Assembly (NCBI RefSeq): GCF_001021385.1 | Contig: NZ_CP011773.1 | Span: 1,488,001 to 1,552,000, forward strand | From: Mycobacterium sp. EPa45 | GTDB lineage: Bacteria > Actinomycetota > Actinomycetes > Mycobacteriales > Mycobacteriaceae | Reading direction: 5' to 3' | Length of the DNA: 64,000 bases | Shown: positions 53,039 through 64,000 of the stretch, one piece after another | Layout of the letters: every line of letters begins with the position of its first letter | Position numbering within the stretch: the first letter of the stretch is position 1 | Position numbers and translations under genes: made by a program | The notes under the pieces: model-generated | Database searches by the model: none | What the model was told of the DNA's origin: nothing | The model's input: the letters and a program-made list of their open reading frames with translations, nothing else

Positions 53039-53650
53039 GTGACCGAGGGACTGCGCGAGCGCAAAAAGGCCGACACGCGCAGGGCGCTCAGTGATGCCGC
53101 CCTGCATCTGGCCTTCGAGCGCGGGATCGACAACGTCACCCGGGAAGCTATCGCAGAGCGGGCCGGGGTGTCACTGCGCACGTTCAACAACTACTTCGCC
53201 GGCAAGTACGACGCCATCGCCTACCGTCAGCTCGAGCGAATGCGCCGCAGCCTCAACGTCTTTCGTGAGTGGCCGGCGGGTGAGCCGCTGTGGACGGCCA
53301 TCACCGAGTCGGTGCTCGAGCCGCTGCTGGCCGAGATGGGCGAGGGCTACGCGCCCACCCGCGACCAGCTTGACCAGCTCGTCGAACTGAGTATGGCCAT
53401 CGAGGTGCGTAATGCGCTGGCCAACAACCTGATGGCCGAATGGATCGAGGCGATCGCCGAGCGCACCGGAACCGACCCCGCGCGCGACATGTATCCCCGC
53501 CTCGTGGCCGCCAGCATCCGTGCCGTCGCCGAAGCCGCCATGGACACCTACATCGCCTCCGACCCGCCCGTTCCGATCGTCGGCCTGATTCGCCGGGGTT
53601 TCGCCGACGTCGTCGCCGGGCTGCCCGAACGGAAAAGAGAGTCCTCATGA
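53039..53650 (+). CDS. TetR-family transcriptional regulator
   Basis: The 203-residue protein has the TetR N-terminal helix-turn-helix: RKKADTRRALSDAALHLAFERG, then VTREAIAERAGVSLRTFNNYFAGKYDAI (about residues 8-57). The C-terminal ligand domain resembles the actinobacterial type with an MAEWIEAIAERTG helix. It likely represses its own operon through the two palindromes upstream and is released by the substrate of the monooxygenase encoded next. The GTG start coincides with the predicted transcription start. It overlaps the monooxygenase gene by ATGA. Confidence 0.93.
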   Translation: MTEGLRERKKADTRRALSDAALHLAFERGIDNVTREAIAERAGVSLRTFNNYFAGKYDAIAYRQLERMRRSLNVFREWPAGEPLWTAITESVLEPLLAEMGEGYAPTRDQLDQLVELSMAIEVRNALANNLMAEWIEAIAERTGTDPARDMYPRLVAASIRAVAEAAMDTYIASDPPVPIVGLIRRGFADVVAGLPERKRESS

Positions 53651-55167
53651 CCGAGAAGTGCGACGTCGTCATCTCCGGAGCCGGCCCCAATGGCCTGATG
53701 CTGGCCTGCGAGCTGGCGCTGGCCGGAATCACCGCGGTCGTCCTCGACGCCCTGCCCGGGGCCGGTGCCGAACCGAAGGCCAACGGCCTTGTCGGACAGG
53801 TGGTCCGGATGCTCGATCTGCGCGGGCTCTACGCGACATTCACCGGTGAGGACCGCCCTCAACCGCTGCCGGGATGGATGTTCTCCGGCATGCAGCTGGC
53901 CTATCCCGACCCGTCGACCAGTCCGATGTACGCGATGATGCTGCCCCAGCCGCGACTGGTGCGGCTGCTGGAAAAGCGCGCTCGCGATCTCGGTGTCGAC
54001 CTGCGCTGGGGACACGAACTCACCGGCCTGCAGCCAACTGGCGACGGTGTGGCGCTCAGCGTCGCCACCGCCGACGGCGACCACTCGCTGACCGCCGGCT
54101 ACCTTGTCGGTGCCGACGGCGGCCGCAGCCTCGTCCGTAAGAGCGTCGGCATCGGCTTCCCCGGAACCACCTCGGATACCGTGGCGCGCCTGGCGCAGGT
54201 GCACGTTCCCGACGAGATGCGCGCCCCCGACGGCGGCCTCGATCTGCCCGGTGTCGGCCATATACCGTTCGGGCACAACAGGTTCGACCAAGGCATGGTG
54301 CTCGTCGGCAGCTTCGCGCCGGATGTGCTGCTGATCGGCACCAGAGAGGACGGGCGCGCCGCCGAGGACGGGCCGATGTCACTCGACGAGCTGCGCGCCA
54401 GCCTGAAACGAATTCTGGGTGTCGACGTGCCGCTGGAAGAACCGCGTGGCGCCGGCCCGCATGCGCTGCGCCGCATCGACGGCCAGAACACCCGGCAGGC
54501 CGAGCATTACCGGGCCGGACGGGTGCTGCTGCTCGGCGACGCCGCACACGTGCACTCCGCGATGGGCGGACCCGGGCTGAACCTCGGCCTGCAGGACGCG
54601 GTGAATCTCGGCTGGAAGCTGGCAGCCGACATCAACGGCTGGGCGCCGCACGGCCTGCTCGACACCTACGAATCCGAACGCCACCCAGTCGGCCGGCGGG
54701 TGATGATGCACTCGATGGCCCAGAGCGCGCTCATGGCTCCAGGCCCCGAAGTAGCCGAGCTGCGAACACTTTTCAACGAACTGATCGCCATCCCCGACGT
54801 CAGTCAACACCTGGGTCGATTGCTCGCCGGCTCGGACGTCCGCTACGACGTCGGCGACGACCACCCGCTGTCGGGCTATCTGGTGCCCGACCTCATCCTG
54901 GACGACGGACGCCGGGTGGCCGGCCTGCTGCACGCGGCCAGGCCGGTACTGCTCGACCTGTGCGGCGGTGCGGCCGCCAACGCCGCACAGGGCTGGGCCG
55001 CCCGCGTCGACACGATCGCGGGTGGGCTGACAGGTGGCCCGTCGGCCGTTCTCATTCGGCCCGACGGCTATGTCGCCTGGGCCGCAGACGATTTCGGCAC
55101 CACCGATGCGCAGAACCTGTGCATCGCGCTGCAGCGCTGGTTCGGACCGGCTAGGGACGCAGCGTAG
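53647..55167 (+). CDS. FAD-dependent class A aromatic hydroxylase
   Basis: The 506-residue protein is a PHBH-fold flavin monooxygenase: VVISGAGPNGLMLACELALAG (GxGxxG) at residues 8-28, GYLVGADGGRSLVRKSVGI (the DG motif), and GRVLLLGDAAHVHSAMGGPGLNLGLQDA (the GD motif) near residue 300. The C-terminal 110 residues form the thioredoxin-like tail common to polyketide and aromatic hydroxylases such as RdmE, MhpA and rifampicin monooxygenase. It uses NAD(P)H and O2. Cotranscription with a TetR gene suggests detoxification of an aromatic compound or antibiotic; the substrate is unknown. It overlaps the convergent methyltransferase gene by 17 bp. Confidence 0.92.
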   Translation: MTEKCDVVISGAGPNGLMLACELALAGITAVVLDALPGAGAEPKANGLVGQVVRMLDLRGLYATFTGEDRPQPLPGWMFSGMQLAYPDPSTSPMYAMMLPQPRLVRLLEKRARDLGVDLRWGHELTGLQPTGDGVALSVATADGDHSLTAGYLVGADGGRSLVRKSVGIGFPGTTSDTVARLAQVHVPDEMRAPDGGLDLPGVGHIPFGHNRFDQGMVLVGSFAPDVLLIGTREDGRAAEDGPMSLDELRASLKRILGVDVPLEEPRGAGPHALRRIDGQNTRQAEHYRAGRVLLLGDAAHVHSAMGGPGLNLGLQDAVNLGWKLAADINGWAPHGLLDTYESERHPVGRRVMMHSMAQSALMAPGPEVAELRTLFNELIAIPDVSQHLGRLLAGSDVRYDVGDDHPLSGYLVPDLILDDGRRVAGLLHAARPVLLDLCGGAAANAAQGWAARVDTIAGGLTGGPSAVLIRPDGYVAWAADDFGTTDAQNLCIALQRWFGPARDAA

Positions 55168-55885
55168 CCCGAATGCCCACCGTGATGTAGGGCAGCGCCA
55201 ACCCGGCGGAATTAGCCAGCGCCGGATGCGTTCTCAGCAGCTCGCGAACCTCGTCCAAGGTTTGTGTGCGCACGTCCGTCGGTGAGGTGATGCAGTAGCT
55301 GCGCGAGGCCACCAGGTCGATCAGCGCCTGCGGCGTCAGATAACTCGTCCACTCGACGCGGTGGTGTTCGACATCAACGAACGGCTCGGGCAGGGTTGTG
55401 GTCTCGTTGAATTGAGCATTTTCGTGGCCGATGATGCGGCCGAGATCCTTGACCCAGCCCAGGCGTTCGTCCCGGGCGTTCCACACCAGGCCGAGCCGGC
55501 CGCCCGGCCGAAGCACCCGGGCCACCTCGGCGACCGCGCGCTCCGGATCGAACCAATGCCAGGCCTGCGCCACCAACACCGCGTCAACATGAGAGTCCGG
55601 CAACGGGATCTGCTCAGCGGTCCCGAGAAGCGCCGGCGTATCGGGCAGCGCGGAGCTGAGCAACTCCAGCATCTCGGCCAAGGGATCGACCGCCACCACA
55701 TCCAGGCCGCGCTCGACCAGCCGGGTGGTGAGCTTGCCGGTACCGGCACCCAGGTCCAGCACGTCGCGCGCATCGGGCGGCAACAGCCAGTCGATGGCCT
55801 CCGGCGGATACGACGGGCGACCGCGCTCGTAGGCGGCGGCCTCGGACCCGAAGGACAGTGAACGTTCCCGCCGCGACTCGGTCAC
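55151..55885 (-). CDS. SAM-dependent methyltransferase of the metYX operon
   Basis: The 244-residue protein has methyltransferase motif [16 protein letters not shown] (about residues 40-54), [11 protein letters not shown], and the UbiE/Methyltransf_11 stretch [30 protein letters not shown]. It begins with [19 protein letters not shown], typical of the Rv3342 type. The GTG start overlaps the metX stop (GTGA), so it is the last gene of the riboswitch-controlled operon. A role connected with methionine or SAM is inference from context; the substrate is unknown. Confidence 0.9.
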   Translation of the reverse strand: MTESRRERSLSFGSEAAAYERGRPSYPPEAIDWLLPPDARDVLDLGAGTGKLTTRLVERGLDVVAVDPLAEMLELLSSALPDTPALLGTAEQIPLPDSHVDAVLVAQAWHWFDPERAVAEVARVLRPGGRLGLVWNARDERLGWVKDLGRIIGHENAQFNETTTLPEPFVDVEHHRVEWTSYLTPQALIDLVASRSYCITSPTDVRTQTLDEVRELLRTHPALANSAGLALPYITVGIRATLRP

Positions 55886-57015
55886 GGCGTGCGGGAACTC
55901 TCGGCCAGATCCAGTGTCCGGCGGATCAGTTCGCCCACGGCCTCGGTCTCGACGAGGAAACCGTCGTGGCCGTAGATCGACTCGACGACGTTGAGTCCCG
56001 AGCAGTTCGGCAGCAACCCGGCCAGCTCCTCCTGCAGCCGCAGCGGGTAGAGCCGGTCGGAGGTGATGCCGCCGACCACAGTCGGCACCGGGCACGACCC
56101 CAGCGCGGCGGCCACACCACCGCGTCCGCGCCCGACGTCGTGGTTGGACAGCGTCTCGGTCAGCGTCACGTAGCTGCCCGCGTCGAACCGATCGACCAGC
56201 TTGGCGCCCTGGTATTCCAGATAGCTCTGCACGGCGTAGCGGCCGCCGGCGAGCGTGTCCTCGTCGTCCTGGGCTGCGTTGCCGAACCGGCTGTCGAGCT
56301 CGACCTCACCGCGATACGTCAGGTGCGCGAACCGGCGTGCCAGCTGTAATCCGACGTCCGGGTTGCGGCCGGTGCCGTGATAGTCACCGCCCTGCCAGTT
56401 CGGATCGGCCTTGATGGTTGCGATCTGGGTGCTCTGGGTGCCGATCTGGTCAGCGGTCGCCCGAGCGCCGACGGCCAGTACCAGCGCAGCCCGCACGCGG
56501 TCGGGATAACCGACCATCCACTCCAGCGCACGCGCGCCGCCCATCGACCCGCCGACCAGCGCGGCGACATCGGTGATGCCGAGTGCGGCCAACGCGGCCA
56601 CATCGGCGTTGACCTGGTCGCGCACCGTGATGATGGGGAAACGCGAACCCCACGGCTTGCCGTCGCGGGCCAGCGAACTGGGTCCGGTCGAGCCGCGGCA
56701 ACCGCCGAGCACATTGGTGGCCACCGCGCACCAGCGGTCGGTGTCGATCGGCGCGCCGAGGCCAGCGACGCCGTCCCACCAGCCGGGGGTCGGGTGGCCG
56801 GGGCCGGCAGGCCCGGTCAGATGCGAGTCGCCGGTCAGCGCGTGCAGCGCCACGACGACGTTGTCGCGGTTCGGGGAGAGCTCACCCCAGCGCTGCACCG
56901 CGATCGAGACGTCCTCGAGCACCTCGCCGCTCTCCAGGGTCAGCGGGCCGATGTCGACGACGCCGATCTCGCCCTCAGCAGGCAGGGTCACCACACGTTC
57001 ATCCGAGATAGTCAT
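55882..57015 (-). CDS. metX: Homoserine O-acetyltransferase
   Basis: The 377-residue alpha/beta-hydrolase-fold enzyme acetylates homoserine with acetyl-CoA in methionine synthesis. It shows [38 protein letters not shown], the nucleophile GGSMGG (about residue 154), [11 protein letters not shown] with the Asp, and YGHDGFLVE with the His. The ATG at 57015 (MTISDERV) matches the mycobacterial start; the frame also begins with a TTG at 57030. It lies 11 nt after metY and overlaps the methyltransferase gene by 4 nt. Called metA in M. tuberculosis (Rv3341). Confidence 0.96.
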   Translation of the reverse strand: MTISDERVVTLPAEGEIGVVDIGPLTLESGEVLEDVSIAVQRWGELSPNRDNVVVALHALTGDSHLTGPAGPGHPTPGWWDGVAGLGAPIDTDRWCAVATNVLGGCRGSTGPSSLARDGKPWGSRFPIITVRDQVNADVAALAALGITDVAALVGGSMGGARALEWMVGYPDRVRAALVLAVGARATADQIGTQSTQIATIKADPNWQGGDYHGTGRNPDVGLQLARRFAHLTYRGEVELDSRFGNAAQDDEDTLAGGRYAVQSYLEYQGAKLVDRFDAGSYVTLTETLSNHDVGRGRGGVAAALGSCPVPTVVGGITSDRLYPLRLQEELAGLLPNCSGLNVVESIYGHDGFLVETEAVGELIRRTLDLAESSRTP

Positions 57016-57026
57016 GTCAGGCTCAC

Positions 57027-58376
57027 TCAAAAGGCCGCCACGGCCCGCGGGTCCGACTGTCCGTCCGAGATGGACCTGGCGGCCGCGAAGCCGCGTTCCA
57101 GATCGGCCAGGATGTCGTCGATGCCCTCGAGGCCGACGGCCAGGCGCACCAGCCCCGGCGTGACACCGGTGGCCAGCTGCTCCTCGGCGGACAGCTGCTG
57201 GTGCGTGGTCGACGCCGGGTGGATCACGAGCGAGCGCACATCGCCGATGTTGGCGACATGGCTGTGCAAGGTGAGGGCGTTGACGAACGCCTTGCCCGCC
57301 TCGACGCCGCCGGCCAGCTCGAAGGCCAGTACCGCCCCGGTTCCTCTGGGCGCCAGCTTCTTACCGCGCTCGTACCAAGGCGAGGTCGGCAGACCCGCGT
57401 AGTTGACCGACACCACGTCGTCGCGCCCGGCCAGGTATTCGGCGACCTTGAGCGCGTTGGACACGTGACGTTCGATCCGCAGGCTCAGCGTCTCCAGGCC
57501 CTGGGCGATCAGGAAGGCGTTGAACGGCGAGGCGGCCGAGCCCAGGTCCCGCAGCAACTGGACACGCGCCTTGAGCGCATAGGCTGGCGGCCCGAGTTCG
57601 GCGAACACCACACCGTGGTAGCTGGGGTCCGGGGTGGTGAACCCGGGGAACTTGCCGCTGGTCCAGTCGAACTTGCCGCTGTCGACGATCACCCCGGCGA
57701 TCGCCGTGCCGTGCCCGCCGAGGTACTTGGTCGCCGAGTGCACGACGATGTCGGCGCCATGAGCGATCGGCTGGATCAGGTAGGGCGTGGCGATGGTGTT
57801 GTCCACGATCAACGGAACGCCGTTGTCGTGGGCCACCTTGGACACCGCGGGGATGTCCAGAATGTCGATCTGAGGATTGGAGATCGTCTCGCCGAAGAAC
57901 GCCTTGGTGTTCGGCTGGACCGCCGCCTGCCAGGACTCCGGGTCGTCCGGGTCGGTGACGAACGTGGTTTCGATGCCCAGCTTGGGCAGCGTGTAGTGCA
58001 GCAGGTTATAGGTACCGCCGTAGAGCCGTGGGCTGGACACGATGTGGTCTCCGGCGTTGGCCAGATTCAGGATCGCGAAGGTTTCCGCGGCCTGGCCCGA
58101 CGACAGGAACAGCGCGGCTACGCCGCCTTCGAGTGCGGCGATCCGCTGCTCGACGGTGTCCTGGGTCGGATTCATGATCCGGGTGTAGATGTTGCCCGGC
58201 TCGGCCAGGCCGAACAGCGCGGCGGCGTGCTCGGTGCTGTCAAAGGTGTACGACGTGGTCGCGTAGATCGGCAGTGCCCGCGCGTGTGTCGCCGCGTCCG
58301 GGGTCTGCCCGGCGTGGATCTGTTTGGTCTCGAAGGACCAGTTGGCGGTCGGATCCTCGGTGTCTGGCGTGCTCAT
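57027..58376 (-). CDS. metY: O-acetylhomoserine sulfhydrylase
   Basis: The 449-residue PLP enzyme of the Cys/Met metabolism family makes homocysteine from O-acetylhomoserine and sulfide. It has [50 protein letters not shown] and the PLP lysine in [12 protein letters not shown] (about residue 213). GGAGG lies 10 nt before the ATG at 58376. It is the first gene of metY-metX-methyltransferase, read under a SAM-IV riboswitch. Called metC in M. tuberculosis (Rv3340). Confidence 0.96.
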   Translation of the reverse strand: MSTPDTEDPTANWSFETKQIHAGQTPDAATHARALPIYATTSYTFDSTEHAAALFGLAEPGNIYTRIMNPTQDTVEQRIAALEGGVAALFLSSGQAAETFAILNLANAGDHIVSSPRLYGGTYNLLHYTLPKLGIETTFVTDPDDPESWQAAVQPNTKAFFGETISNPQIDILDIPAVSKVAHDNGVPLIVDNTIATPYLIQPIAHGADIVVHSATKYLGGHGTAIAGVIVDSGKFDWTSGKFPGFTTPDPSYHGVVFAELGPPAYALKARVQLLRDLGSAASPFNAFLIAQGLETLSLRIERHVSNALKVAEYLAGRDDVVSVNYAGLPTSPWYERGKKLAPRGTGAVLAFELAGGVEAGKAFVNALTLHSHVANIGDVRSLVIHPASTTHQQLSAEEQLATGVTPGLVRLAVGLEGIDDILADLERGFAAARSISDGQSDPRAVAAF

Positions 58377-58415
58377 GTGAAACGAACCTCCATCTGTTCT
58401 GGGGGCCCGTTCATG

Positions 58416-58541
58416 GCGGACCCGCGCTTGCCGTGCAGCCGACTGCGACTGCTCAACCTGGTCTTCACCCGGAGCACCCCACCGCGGTTGGAGGGTTGCC
58501 GGCCAGCAAGCCGGGGCTTGATGCTGGCACTCATGACCGGT
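58416..58541 (-). ncRNA. SAM-IV riboswitch
   Basis: Read on the minus strand, the leader of metY matches the SAM-IV aptamer: it begins GGTCATGAGTGCCAGC, has the core CAAGCCCCGGCTTGCTGGCC and GGCAACCCTCCAACCGCGGT, GGTGGGGTGC, a pairing partner GAAGACCAGG for the 5' GGTCATG stem, a pseudoknot hairpin, and GCAAGCGCGGGTCC at the 3' end. The class is known upstream of methionine genes in Actinobacteria. It should lower metYX expression when SAM is high. The ribosome-binding site (58387-58391) lies about 25 nt after the aptamer, and no obvious terminator is seen, so translational control is likely. Confidence 0.93.
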
Positions 58542-58545
58542 TGAG

Positions 58546-58551
58546 AGCTTA
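58546..58551 (-). promoter_or_regulatory. -10 element before the SAM-IV riboswitch
   Basis: TAAGCT (TANNNT) on the minus strand lies about 6 nt before the 5' edge of the aptamer, so the transcript would begin just at the riboswitch. Confidence 0.5.
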
Positions 58552-58597
58552 GCGCAACTTGTCTTTTGTCGGCCAGCGGCACCGGTCTCGAGGGCCG

Positions 58598-58870
58598 TCA
58601 GCCGGCGGTGTGCGGGCCGAATTCAGCCGCAATCGGCGAGATCAGGTCGGCCGGAAACCCACCGCGCCTGGCGTGTTCGCGGACGGTGTCTTCGTCGTCG
58701 GCCTCGTGAATGCAGTAGACCTTGTCACCCGCGACGTAGCTGGTGATCCATCGGTAGGGCACACCCAGCGAAGCGACGCAGGTGTTCGACTTCCCGGAGA
58801 TCTCGGCGAGCTGCGTGTCGCTGAGTTCGCTCGCGCCGGGAATCGTGCGCTCGATGAGGAATCTGGTCAT
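58598..58870 (-). CDS. DUF4242 small protein
   Basis: The 90-residue protein belongs to DUF4242: FLIERTIPGASELSDTQL at the start, WITSYVAGDKVYCIHEADDEDTVREHARRGGFP in the middle. Streptomyces SCO4226 of this family is a nickel-binding protein of ferredoxin-like fold (from memory); the His and Asp/Glu ligands could be the same here. AGGAG lies 6 nt before the ATG at 58870; a longer frame to 58918 lacks support. It ends about 50 nt upstream of the metY riboswitch promoter and is divergent from the second LuxR gene. Its role in this cell is unknown. Confidence 0.87.
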   Translation of the reverse strand: MTRFLIERTIPGASELSDTQLAEISGKSNTCVASLGVPYRWITSYVAGDKVYCIHEADDEDTVREHARRGGFPADLISPIAAEFGPHTAG

Positions 58871-59025
58871 GGTGGTCTCCTGTCGGTGAGGGCCCGGCGG
58901 GAGCCGGACTGGACTCACCGTCGCTCATCCCGCCGTGCCGGGTCATCGGGAACCACTCCCTATCTTTTGCCGCGCAGCTTCCTCATTCGTCTTGATTTGC
59001 GCTGGTCAGCGGTGATTCCCGTCGT

Positions 59026-59031
59026 TACCAT
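59026..59031 (+). promoter_or_regulatory. -10 element of the second LuxR regulator gene (leaderless)
   Basis: TACCAT (TANNNT), 6 nt before the ATG at 59038, with no Shine-Dalgarno sequence between. Confidence 0.5.
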
Positions 59032-59037
59032 CGGCCC

Positions 59038-61620
59038 ATGGCGCTGATGGAGCGCGAGCATGCCTTCGCCGTGCTCGACGAGTGTGCCGAGCGCGCTCGC
59101 GCCGGACGCGGAGGCCTTGCGGTCGTTGTCGGGGAGGCCGGTGCCGGCAAGACGTCGTTCGTCGACGCCTTTGTCGCCGGTCGGCCCGACGGGGTTCGAC
59201 TGCTGTGGGGCGCGTGTGATCCGCTGCCCACACCGCGGCCGCTGGGCCCGATCCTCGACGTGTCGGGTGACCTCGCGGCGAGGACCCGGGCAGTGCTCGA
59301 CGAGGCTGAACACGCCTACGACATGTTCGACGCCGTCTTCGACGACCTTCACTCGGTCCCGTCGATCCTGGTGATCGACGACCTGCACTGGGCCGATCAG
59401 GGCACCGTCGACCTGCTGCGTTTCGTCCTTCGCCGGGTACAGCGGTGTCCCTCCCTGGTGCTTCTCACCGCCCGCGATGATGAGATCGCTGTCGACAGCC
59501 GCGTCCAGCAGCTTCTCGGCGACATCTCCCGCAGCCCGGCCGCGCTGTCGATACCGTTGCGACCGCTCAGCATGGCGGCGGTGACCGCGCTGGTCGGCGA
59601 CCGGCCCATCGACCCGGAGCGACTCCATCGGGTGACCGGCGGCAACCCCTTCTTCGTCTCCGAGATGCTGGACCACCCCGGCGGCGACCTACCCACCTCG
59701 GTACGCAACGCCGTGTTGGCGAGAACCGTTGGGCTCGATCAGGATTCGTGGGACCTTCTGCACCTGCTGGCCTGCGCGCCGGAAGCGATCCCGGACCACC
59801 TCCTGGTCGCGCTGGGCATCGCCGTGCCGCCGCTGCGGCGTCTGCATCAGGCCAACCTCATCAGTCGCACCGCGCGGGGGGTGGCGTTCCGCCATGACCT
59901 CTGCCGTACCGCCATCGCCGGGGTCATCCCTCCCGGCGCGGAACCGCAGCTGCACAACCGGATGATCGAGGCGTACGAAGCGGTCGGCCGTACCGATCCG
60001 GCGGTGATCACCCACCACGCCATCGGTGCCGGTGATGACCGGCGCGTGCGATCGGCGGCGGCTGCCGCCGGCCAGGCGGCGGCGCGCTCGGGCGCACATC
60101 GGCAGGCCGCCGACTTCTACCGGACCGCCCTGTCCACCGCGGCCACCCTGCCGCCGGCGGAGGAGGCCGCGCTGCTGGAATTGCTCGCCGCGGAGTGCTA
60201 TCTGGTCGACGAACTCGACGAGGCGATCGAGGCCTGCCGTCGCGCGCTGCAGTTGCGCCAAGAGCTCGGCGTCGCCGCCGATACGAGTTCGGTACACCAC
60301 GCCATGTCCGTCTACGAGTGGTACAACGCCAACAGGTCCGCTGCGGAAACTCAAGTCGCACTGGCTGTTTCGGCCGTCGACGAGAGCCGGTCGCAGACAC
60401 CGGAACAATTGGCCGCGCTCGGGCACGGGTTGGCCATGCAGGCGTACCTGGCCATGCAGTCCAGCGACCTGGCCGCCGCGGAGTCGCTGGTGCGCCGCGC
60501 CGCCACGCTGGCCGCGACGGCCGGCGAGGCGGCATTGAGCGTCCGCGTCGCGATCATCGAGGGAATCTGTTCAGTGATGTCGGGATCGCCGGCCGGGCGC
60601 GAGGACATCCTGGCGATCCTGCGTTCGGCGCCCAAGCACCTCGACGAGATCTATTCCAGTGGCTACAGCAATCTGAGCTATCTCGACGTCGAGGAGCGGC
60701 GCTTCGAGGCCGCCGCCGAGCTTCTGGACGTCAGCATGCAGCTCACGGTGGAGCGCGACCTTCCGGTGTGCCGGGTCTGGCAGATGGGTTCACGGGCCCG
60801 GATGCATTTGCTGCGCGGTGACTGGACCGATGCCGCCGCTGATGCCGGCCAGGTCCTCGACCAGCGCTGCGCGCCGCTGGCCCGGTTGTGGCCCGCGCTG
60901 GTCCGGGGGCTGGTGGAGCTGCGCCGCACCGGCGCCTGCGGCGACGACATCGACGCCGCGTGGCAGCTGGCCCAGCGATATCGCGAACCGCTTCGGGTGT
61001 TTCCCGCGGCGGCGGCGATCGCCGAACGCCGCTGGCTGTTGGGTACCGGCCCCAGCCTCGCCGACTGTCGCCGATTGCTGGACGGCCCGGAGTTGCCCGG
61101 CCTGCACTGGGCTCGGGGCGAACTGGCGGTCTGGCTGGCCAGAAACGGCATCGCCGCCGAGGTGAGTGACGTCGCGGAGCCTTACCGGCGCTTTCTGGAT
61201 GGGGATCTGCTGGGCGCCGCCGACTCGTTCGCCCGCCTCGGTCTGCTCTACGACGCCGCGCTGACGTTGACCGAGACCCTTGCCGACGATCCGGTCCGGC
61301 GGGGACTCGACATGCTCGACGGACTGGGCGCCCTCGCGGTGGCCGACAAGGTACGGGCGGATCTGCGCTCGGCCGGAATGGTCGGCGTGCCGTCGCGCCG
61401 CCGTAGCACCAGCCGTACCAATCGGGTCGGACTGACCGGGCGCCAGATCGAGGTACTCGCCCTGATGAGCGACGGCATGACGAACGCCGAAATGGCCTCG
61501 GCCCTATACCTTTCGGTCAAGACCGTCGGCCACCACGTGTCCGCGATCCTGACCAAGCTGGATGCGCAGAACCGAAAAGAAGCCGTGAAGCGGGCTAGGT
61601 CGCTGGGCCTACTCGCCTGA
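59038..61620 (+). CDS. Large ATP-binding LuxR-family regulator (second)
   Basis: The 860-residue protein has an N-terminal ATPase with Walker A VVGEAGAGKTSF (about residues 30-41) and Walker B ILVIDDLHWAD (about 110-120), a long TPR-like helical middle, and a C-terminal LuxR helix-turn-helix: LTGRQIEVLALMSDGMTNAEMASALYLSVKTVGHHVSAIL (about 800-838). It has the same layout as the regulator at 11-13.7 kb, but the sequences are clearly different, so it is not a recent copy. The target and ligand are unknown. It is divergent from the DUF4242 gene and lies upstream of icd on the same strand, with 164 nt between. Confidence 0.9.
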   Translation: MALMEREHAFAVLDECAERARAGRGGLAVVVGEAGAGKTSFVDAFVAGRPDGVRLLWGACDPLPTPRPLGPILDVSGDLAARTRAVLDEAEHAYDMFDAVFDDLHSVPSILVIDDLHWADQGTVDLLRFVLRRVQRCPSLVLLTARDDEIAVDSRVQQLLGDISRSPAALSIPLRPLSMAAVTALVGDRPIDPERLHRVTGGNPFFVSEMLDHPGGDLPTSVRNAVLARTVGLDQDSWDLLHLLACAPEAIPDHLLVALGIAVPPLRRLHQANLISRTARGVAFRHDLCRTAIAGVIPPGAEPQLHNRMIEAYEAVGRTDPAVITHHAIGAGDDRRVRSAAAAAGQAAARSGAHRQAADFYRTALSTAATLPPAEEAALLELLAAECYLVDELDEAIEACRRALQLRQELGVAADTSSVHHAMSVYEWYNANRSAAETQVALAVSAVDESRSQTPEQLAALGHGLAMQAYLAMQSSDLAAAESLVRRAATLAATAGEAALSVRVAIIEGICSVMSGSPAGREDILAILRSAPKHLDEIYSSGYSNLSYLDVEERRFEAAAELLDVSMQLTVERDLPVCRVWQMGSRARMHLLRGDWTDAAADAGQVLDQRCAPLARLWPALVRGLVELRRTGACGDDIDAAWQLAQRYREPLRVFPAAAAIAERRWLLGTGPSLADCRRLLDGPELPGLHWARGELAVWLARNGIAAEVSDVAEPYRRFLDGDLLGAADSFARLGLLYDAALTLTETLADDPVRRGLDMLDGLGALAVADKVRADLRSAGMVGVPSRRRSTSRTNRVGLTGRQIEVLALMSDGMTNAEMASALYLSVKTVGHHVSAILTKLDAQNRKEAVKRARSLGLLA

Positions 61621-61784
61621 GCTGCGACGAAAGTTACTGGTTGGTAATGAGAGCGGTCGAGATACCGCCCCCGGCAACGGACACGTGGGCCACGGTAGCG
61701 TCGTGTTCGACGTGATACTTATAGCCGTCGCGACAACGCGCAGCTCGACAGATACTGAACAACCGTGACGCCGGGAGAGTGCCC

Positions 61785-64000
<2,216 letters not shown>

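Noticed and set aside
53440..53646. Longer N-terminus for the FAD hydroxylase
   Set aside because: It overlaps tetR in another frame and the FAD-binding motif follows directly after the ATG at 53647.
57201..58544. 447-residue open frame opposite metY and the riboswitch
   Set aside because: It runs through the SAM-IV aptamer and is antisense to metY; Arg/Gly/Val-rich composition shows a codon-bias shadow.

Overview
The window is high-GC DNA from a mycobacterium, most likely an environmental, fast-growing type (Mycolicibacterium-like). This is judged from protein family content, a PGRS-type repeat protein, a SAM-IV riboswitch, mycobacterial LexA boxes, many leaderless genes, and a gene order that follows the M. 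tuberculosis region choD - guaA - imuA'/imuB - iunH - acrA1 - lpqD - htdY - dnaE2 - mfpA - folD - metX - metY (comparison from memory, no search was run). No rRNA, tRNA, insertion sequence, prophage or CRISPR array was seen.

Layout. 1-5.1 kb: the 3' end of a cholesterol oxidase gene, a GH65 phosphorylase coupled to a beta-phosphoglucomutase-like HAD enzyme, and an HSL-family esterase divergent from guaA. 5.1-11 kb: guaA, a class I aldolase, and the SOS mutasome pair imuA'-imuB behind a LexA box, convergent with iunH. 11-20 kb: a large ATPase/LuxR regulator, a two-module acyl-CoA reductase, a hotdog thioesterase, LpqD, HtdY, a VIT1 transporter coupled to a DUF899 protein, and an exported protein. 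20-27 kb: a HelD-type RNA polymerase motor divergent from dnaE2, and a DUF222/HNH (13E12-type) gene, with LexA boxes at dnaE2 and at the HNH gene. 27-34 kb: a PPOX/F420-like protein, a nitroreductase, TrmL, a methyltransferase, and the mfpEDCBA conservon ending in the gyrase-targeting DNA mimic MfpA. 34-42 kb: one 7.1-kb gene for an exported PGRS protein with seven tandem 143-residue repeats. 42-47.4 kb: a five-gene block absent from the remembered M. tuberculosis order (PLP cysteine-synthase-like enzyme, two flavin monooxygenases, a Na+/solute symporter, a small membrane protein). 47-64 kb: an MPT63-like antigen, an FHA-ABC transporter, an OYE-type oxidoreductase, folD, a TetR/FAD-monooxygenase operon with a double palindromic operator, the metY-metX-methyltransferase operon under a SAM-IV riboswitch, a DUF4242 protein, a second large LuxR regulator, and monomeric isocitrate dehydrogenase cut by the window end.

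How the parts work together. Three LexA boxes link imuA'B, dnaE2 and the HNH gene into one DNA-damage regulon within 20 kb. GH65 plus HAD forms a phosphorolytic route to glucose-6-phosphate. The 42-47 kb block reads as import and oxidative C-S cleavage of an organosulfur compound with recapture of sulfur by a PLP enzyme; its substrate is unknown, and it is the best candidate here for an undescribed system. A recurring feature is a TANNNT -10 hexamer placed 6-7 nt before the start codon, which marks about a dozen likely leaderless genes and fixes several start sites.
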